Origin: Sphingomonas montana
GTDB lineage: Bacteria > Pseudomonadota > Alphaproteobacteria > Sphingomonadales > Sphingomonadaceae
Direction of reading: 5' to 3'
NCBI RefSeq assembly: GCF_001956315.1
Contig: NZ_MOLY01000019.1
Coordinates: 1 to 47,355 of the forward strand
Length of the DNA: 47,355 nucleotides
The translations under genes and the position numbers were made by a program. Positions 43,601 to 47,355 of the stretch are shown here, piece by piece; position 1 is the stretch's first letter, and every line of letters begins with the position of its first letter. Under the pieces are notes generated by a model. The model was not told the origin of the DNA. It saw nothing but the letters and a program-made list of their open reading frames with translations, and searched no databases.

Positions 43601-45239
43601 CCGCATTGACCGGCACGGCGCGCTGGCACAGGCCGGACAGCGCCGTACCGAACTCGAAGGGCAGCTGCGCCGTGCCTATGCGGAGTCGATCGAACTGCGC
43701 AGTTGGGGGCGCCTGGCCGAACAGGCGAGCGATCAGGTCCGCGCCGCGCTCGCCTCCTATGCACAGGCCATGCGCCGCATCGGCCGCGGCACCGGCATCA
43801 AGGCCGGCCGCTACCGCCACGATGCCCGCATCGCCGCGGACCGTGCCAAGGCCGCACTCCCCTGCTGGATCATGCCGCACTACCGCGTGTCGGAATCGCT
43901 GCCGGCCGAACTCGGGCTGTTCGATCTGGTGATCGTGGACGAGGCGTCGCAGTCCACGGTCGCCGCCCTCCCCGCTCTGCTCCGCGCCAAACAGGTGCTG
44001 ATCGTCGGCGATGATCGCCAGGTGACGCCCGACGCCGGCTTCCGGGCGGAGGCGCGCATGAACGAGCTGGCGCAGCGCCATCTGGCGGGGCAGGTGCCGG
44101 ACTATCGCGCGGTCCTGCGCGAGGAGAAATCGCTCTACGACCTCGGCACCGTCGTGTTCGCGGGCGGGGCGATCATGCTCAAGGAACATTTCCGCTGCGT
44201 CGCGCCCATCATCGAATATTCGAAGGCGCAGTTCTACAGCCACCAGCTCGTGCCCCTGCGGCTCCCCTCCGCCTCGCAGCGGCTCGATCCGCCGCTGATC
44301 GACATATTGGTCGAGGACGGCGTGCGGCGCGGCAAGACCAACCCGGCGGAGGTCGACTGCATCGTCGAGGAGATCGGCCGCATCGTCGCCGACCCGGCGA
44401 TGGCCGGCCGCTCGATCGGCGTCACCACGCTGCTCGGCCATGAACAGGCCGCCGCGCTGTTCGCCGCGATCGAACGAACGCACGGCGTCGATATCATGCT
44501 GGCGCACGACATCCGGATCGGGGAACCCAGCGCCTTTCAGGGCGACGAACGCGACATCATGTTCGTGTCCATGGTGGCCGACCGCGGCAGCAGCGCGCTG
44601 TCTGGTGCGGCATACGACCAGCGGTTCAACGTCGCCGCTTCGCGCGCGCGCGACCGCATGATTCTGGTCCGCTCGGTCGAACCGGAGGACCTGAAGCCCG
44701 CCGACCAGCTACGCCGCGCCTTGATCGACCATTTCCGCGCACCGTTCGTCGCCGACCCTGCGGTGACGGAGGCGGCGCGCGACCGCTGCGAATCGGGCTT
44801 CGAACGCGAGATGTTCGACCTGATCGTCCAGCGCGGCTACCGCGTCGATACGCAGGTCCGCGTCGGTGCCGCGCGCATCGACATGGTGGTGGAAGGCGCG
44901 GACGACCGCCGGCTCGCGATCGAATGCGATGGCGACATGTGGCATGGCGCGGACCGCTGGCCCGACGACATGGCGCGCCAACGCATGCTCGAACGCGCCG
45001 GCTGGGCGGTCTGGCGCTGCTTCGCCAGCCGCTTCGTGCGGGACCGCGACGCCGCGATGGCCGATCTCGTCGCCACGCTCACCGCGCGCGACATCCATCC
45101 CGTCGCCCATGGGCAGGACCGCCCCGCCACCCGCCACACCGAACACCGCCGCTGGCGCCCCGGCGGCAACGAACCGGTCGAAGCGCCGGCGGCGGAGCAT
45201 GTCCCCTACGCGCACCTCGTGCCGATGGAGGCGTTCTAA
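40659..45239 (+). CDS. Large SF1 helicase fused to a PD-(D/E)xK-type nuclease
   Basis: 1,526 residues from ATG at 40659, with ATGs at 40626 and 40668 as alternatives. The N-terminal 390 residues match no domain I recognise. Walker A is GPPGTGKT at 416-423. A roughly 670-residue helical insertion follows, then VIVDEASQ (Asp1094/Glu1095), LIVGDDRQVTP, GEPSAFQGDERDIMFVSMV and RFNVAASRARDR near 1320: superfamily 1 UPF1/Dna2-like motifs. The C-terminal domain (about 1385-1480) reads RIDMVV and LAIECDGDMWHG (Glu1422), as in the DUF559/MTES_1575 Vsr-like nucleases. It should unwind and cut nucleic acids. It is divergent from the Ter operon. Related helicase-nucleases occur in anti-phage islands and near Ter genes. 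Confidence 0.88.
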   Translation: MRAMPIQNERLLALIDYVEATERDRMAIVTDVADYRGLRADGADVARMPGVRVDARTDDDPVWLSVDRLARHAPSPPAEPELALWIDQPDDVDTRPTLHAARPAAALRKAGLVATADLPAGNALVPLVDYPHRERLVARLADHIRETWTGWALEEKPRRRAIAFYNALFGLRQALDGGGTAPVELVWGIGPARWAHPAGRLHHPLLSVAMDLTIDPVTHAILLRPRSATPPGIESDPLDALELPGVDQWRRTTQATLDALAADEDRDGLNPFDPDGFAPILRHATALFDADGLYLPERDGMTPPAPTVLTVGGGWMLFERTRRATMLMDDLRAFRTLVANPDDPADIPPAVRALLTDPDTALPAAARPIYRGVSTVPGVTSSDGSGDDLFFPKPFNREQVEVIQQLATRPGVVVQGPPGTGKTHSIANIVSHYLALGKRVLVTSQKAPALKVLRAQLPAAVRPLAVSLLESDRDGLRQFQESVDIIAERLQRIRPAENAAQVAAIDATIDRLHRGLAQVDAQVADIGRAATAAVTIDGATIDPATAAREQMADRALAAWLPDPIDVIRSHEAGYDDADIVALRTARKAVGARLDALGLVLPTALPDDDALLALHDALAHAEAIRRSTPTVAALAPDATPERLADAARDLVRLADLRRDIADGPHGWTATVLADLRRGHASDGLVALEGLVDDIDHAVAEARHFLTRPVDLPDGALDDAPLRDRVTALAQGHEPGFLTGLFARALGVRVAAIRLVGHPPAGPSDWAEVDRHLAACDAVLRLRAAWNNAAAHSPLEPVAATGLGVAEPMRRQLARIALLRTLVDQERRIDPELRALVPGWRGSVIRDDAATSAIAATLDRHRQRLRLLTVQARHQALRAMLAPVGGTLGDGLRAAAERVGNPDADADMLRADWRALLAERDALAALGAHYAAIARVTDLIAESGATIWADRLRSDPVTGVDDPLTPGDWRHRWRLRRIATWLTRIDRHGALAQAGQRRTELEGQLRRAYAESIELRSWGRLAEQASDQVRAALASYAQAMRRIGRGTGIKAGRYRHDARIAADRAKAALPCWIMPHYRVSESLPAELGLFDLVIVDEASQSTVAALPALLRAKQVLIVGDDRQVTPDAGFRAEARMNELAQRHLAGQVPDYRAVLREEKSLYDLGTVVFAGGAIMLKEHFRCVAPIIEYSKAQFYSHQLVPLRLPSASQRLDPPLIDILVEDGVRRGKTNPAEVDCIVEEIGRIVADPAMAGRSIGVTTLLGHEQAAALFAAIERTHGVDIMLAHDIRIGEPSAFQGDERDIMFVSMVADRGSSALSGAAYDQRFNVAASRARDRMILVRSVEPEDLKPADQLRRALIDHFRAPFVADPAVTEAARDRCESGFEREMFDLIVQRGYRVDTQVRVGAARIDMVVEGADDRRLAIECDGDMWHGADRWPDDMARQRMLERAGWAVWRCFASRFVRDRDAAMADLVATLTARDIHPVAHGQDRPATRHTEHRRWRPGGNEPVEAPAAEHVPYAHLVPMEAF

Positions 45240-45256
45240 CCCAGCCCCCTTCCCCA

Positions 45257-45346
45257 ACCCGTCCATCCCGAGCGAAGTCGAGGGACCCGTCGAGCGCAGC
45301 CGAGACGAGCAACAGCGCCCCTCGGCTGCGCTCGGCATGGACGGGT
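45257..45346. repeat. Intergenic inverted-repeat element, family A copy 4
   Basis: ACCCGTCCAT at the left and ATGGACGGGT at the right are exact complements. It is the copy most similar to copy 1 (3895-4010), sharing GAGCGAAGTCGAGGGACCCG and GGCTGCGCTCGG, but about 26 bases shorter. Confidence 0.85.
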
Positions 45347-45453
45347 CTTAAATGAGGGCCAATCTGACGTCGTCGCTCCGAGCCGAAATCCACCCGCACC
45401 TCCAAGGACAAAATGACAGCACCCCTTTCCGCCACCCCGCGTTAAACGCCCTG

Positions 45454-46128
45454 ATGCCTCCCCGCCTCCTCCTCACCGGCCTCGCCAAGTCCGTCCCCGG
45501 CGGGCGCACCCTGTTCCAGGGCCTCGACCTCAGCGTCGGCCCCGGCGAACTCGTCGCGATCATGGGCGAATCCGGCGTCGGCAAGTCGACGCTGCTCAAC
45601 ATCGTCGCCGGCCTGGACAAACCCGACACCGGCACCGTCGCGGTCGAAGGCGCCGTCCTGTCCGCGATGGACGAAGCCGCCGCCACCCGCCTGCGCCGCG
45701 ACCGCATCGGCTTCGTGTTCCAGGCGTTCCACATCCTGCCCTATCTCACGCTCCGCCAGAACGTCGCGCTGCCGCTGGCACTCGGCCGGACGCCTGCACG
45801 GACCGCTGCCGCGCGGGCCGATGCGATGCTCGATCTCGTCGGGCTGCCGACCCGCGGCGCGGACTATGCGCGCGACCTGTCGGGCGGCGAACTGCAACGC
45901 GTCGCCATCGCCCGCGCGCTCGTTCATGATCCCGCGCTGATCCTGGCGGACGAACCGACCGGCAACCTAGACCCCGAAACCGCGCACCGCATCCTCGCGC
46001 TGTTCGCCGATGCGGTGCGCAGCCGCGGCGCCGCCGCCGTCATCGTCACGCACAGCCTGGTCGCCGCCGCCGTCGCGGACCGCACGCTGCGGCTCACCGC
46101 CACCGGCCTCGTTCCCCATGCGGGCTGA
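45454..46128 (+). CDS. ABC transporter ATP-binding protein (LolD/YbbA type)
   Basis: 224 residues. Walker A is MGESGVGKSTLLN (about 37-49), the signature LSGGELQRVAIARALVHDPA near 143-162, and Walker B LILADEPTGNLDPETA. The PTGNLD form is characteristic of the LolD/MacB/YbbA group, which works with FtsX-type permeases. The ATG at 45454 is chosen because upstream sequence in the frame contains the repeat. It overlaps the permease gene by 11 bases. Confidence 0.93.
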   Translation: MPPRLLLTGLAKSVPGGRTLFQGLDLSVGPGELVAIMGESGVGKSTLLNIVAGLDKPDTGTVAVEGAVLSAMDEAAATRLRRDRIGFVFQAFHILPYLTLRQNVALPLALGRTPARTAAARADAMLDLVGLPTRGADYARDLSGGELQRVAIARALVHDPALILADEPTGNLDPETAHRILALFADAVRSRGAAAVIVTHSLVAAAVADRTLRLTATGLVPHAG

Positions 46129-47355
46129 GGCACGGTCGGGCGGCATCGCGCCGCCCCGCGCGCTGCGCTGGATGATCCTGGGCGAATGGCGCGCGCACCC
46201 GGCCCGCGTGGTCGTGGCGGCGCTGGCCATCGCGGTCGGCGTCGCACTCGGCTTCGCGGTTCACCTCATCAACGGCTCCGCGCTCGACGCATTCGGCCAT
46301 GCGGTGCGCGCGGTGAACGGCGCGGCCGATCTCCAGGTTCGCGCCGCCACCCCCGCCGGGTTCGACGAACGGCTCTACCCGCGCATCGCGCTGCACCCCG
46401 GCATCGCGGACGCCAGCCCGGTCGTGCAATTGCCGGCGACCGCGGCCGGCGGGGGCCTCACCCTGCTGGGCCTGGACATCCTGCGCGCCGGCGCGGTCAC
46501 CCCCGCGCTGATCGGACAGCCGCTGTCCGCCCGCGGCGGCACGCCGTTCGACATGGATGCGCTGTTCCTGTCGCGCGCCGCGCTCGCCGCGGTCGGCCGC
46601 CCGATCGGTGCGACCATTCCGGTCACTGCCGCCGGCCGCACCGCGCGCCTGCGCATCGCGGGCATCCTGCCCGGCGTGGAGGCGGGCCGCCGGATCGGCG
46701 TGGTCGACATCGCCGCCGCCCAGTGGCGCTTCGCGCGGACCGGCCGGATCGACCGGGTCGACCTGAAACTGGCGGAGGGGGCGGACGCCGCCGCCATCCG
46801 CCGTACCCTGTCCGCCACCTTGCCCGCCGTGGCGACGCTGGCCGATGCCGACAGCGACGCCGAACAGGGCGCGGCACTCAGCCGCGCCTATCGCGTCAAC
46901 CTCGACATGCTGGCACTCGTCGCGCTGCTGACCGGCGGCTTTCTGGTCTATTCGGCACAGTCGCTGTCGGTCACCCGCCGGCTGCGCAGCTTCGCGCTGC
47001 TCCGCACGCTGGGCCTGCCGCGCGCCGGCATCGTCGTACAGGTCGCGATCGAGGGGCTGGTGGTGGGCCTCGCCGGCACTGCGCTCGGCCTTGCGCTCGG
47101 CTATGCACTGGCGTCGGTCGCGCTCACCCGGTTCGGGGGCGATCTCGGCGCGGGCTATTTCGGCGGCGTCGCGCCGGCGCTCGCCTTCGCGCCCGGCGCG
47201 GCGCTGCTGTTCGCGGGCCTCGGTCTTGCGGCGGCACTGGCGGGCAGCATCATTCCGGCCCGCGCCGCCGCCCGCGCCGCGCCCGCCGTGGCGCTGCGCA
47301 ACGCCGGCGACGTCGTCGATCCGCGTGCCCCGGTCGCGTGGCGCGTGCCGCTGGC
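46118..47355 (+). CDS. FtsX-family ABC permease, 3' end outside window
   Basis: 412 complete codons are visible. A first membrane helix (about 29-50, VVVAALAIAVGVALGFAVHL) is followed by a large periplasmic domain with MacB-like pattern (about 60-260), then helices at about 265-285 (MLALVALLTGGFLVYSAQ) and two more with the FtsX signature region RSFALLRTLGLPRAGIVVQV. It pairs with the preceding ATPase as in YbbA-YbbP-like systems that extract or export envelope lipids or peptides. The second half of the protein lies beyond the window. Confidence 0.9.
   Translation, partial: MRAEARSGGIAPPRALRWMILGEWRAHPARVVVAALAIAVGVALGFAVHLINGSALDAFGHAVRAVNGAADLQVRAATPAGFDERLYPRIALHPGIADASPVVQLPATAAGGGLTLLGLDILRAGAVTPALIGQPLSARGGTPFDMDALFLSRAALAAVGRPIGATIPVTAAGRTARLRIAGILPGVEAGRRIGVVDIAAAQWRFARTGRIDRVDLKLAEGADAAAIRRTLSATLPAVATLADADSDAEQGAALSRAYRVNLDMLALVALLTGGFLVYSAQSLSVTRRLRSFALLRTLGLPRAGIVVQVAIEGLVVGLAGTALGLALGYALASVALTRFGGDLGAGYFGGVAPALAFAPGAALLFAGLGLAAALAGSIIPARAAARAAPAVALRNAGDVVDPRAPVAWRVPL

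Noticed and set aside
40584-44507. A 1,307-codon open frame antisense to the helicase-nuclease
   Set aside because: High-GC coding DNA leaves long antisense frames open. The reading is Arg/Gly/Asp-rich with no domain, while the sense frame contains complete helicase and nuclease motifs.

Overview
The window looks like chromosomal DNA from a Sphingomonas-like alphaproteobacterium. This is an inference. It rests on the very high GC content with strong G/C at third codon positions, a gene order of SUV3-type helicase, S4 protein, FdxA and CarD, the rpoZ-Rsh neighbourhood, a TonB-dependent receptor, and several families of intergenic inverted repeats. No tRNA, rRNA, CRISPR array, insertion sequence or prophage was recognised.

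Layout. 1-10,700: a TonB receptor cut by the window edge, two small metabolic or unknown genes, a YnfA-type membrane protein, a secreted Yellow/SMP-30-like beta-propeller, a TauE/SafE permease, mannose-1-phosphate guanylyltransferase, an esterase-like hydrolase, and an ArsR regulator overlapping a luciferase-like oxidoreductase. 11,000-13,900: a compact pair made of a cytosolic-type HExxH metallopeptidase and a secreted TIMP-like protein, next to an M2 peptidyl-dipeptidase. 14,000-19,600: an HTH protein with an unknown partner, a DUF72 protein, a minus-strand run of small genes (Crp-type regulator, DUF962, DUF427, DUF1810, short PhnA-like) and an M23 peptidase. 19,800-34,250: mostly housekeeping genes: SUV3-like helicase, S4 protein, ferredoxin, CarD, two head-GIN (DUF2807) proteins, DUF1489, MgtE, cyclophilin, LysR regulator, a monooxygenase-like protein, a phospholipid methyltransferase-like protein, a phospholipase D-type synthase, RNA polymerase omega and the bifunctional (p)ppGpp enzyme. 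34,470-37,060: an ATP-grasp enzyme that looks acquired, and glutaryl-CoA dehydrogenase. 37,280-45,240: a tellurium-resistance-type operon (TerA-like, DUF475/TerC-like, TerD) diverging from a 1,526-residue helicase-nuclease. 45,450 to the end: an ABC export system of the LolD/YbbA-YbbP kind, cut by the window edge.

The two parts most worth attention are the metallopeptidase/TIMP-like pair at 11,036-11,948, which has the layout of an effector with a periplasmic inhibitor, and the Ter plus helicase-nuclease locus at 37,506-45,239, which fits the proposed link between Ter modules and stress or anti-phage defence. Both readings are inferences from motifs and layout. Homology searches and experiments would be needed to establish them.
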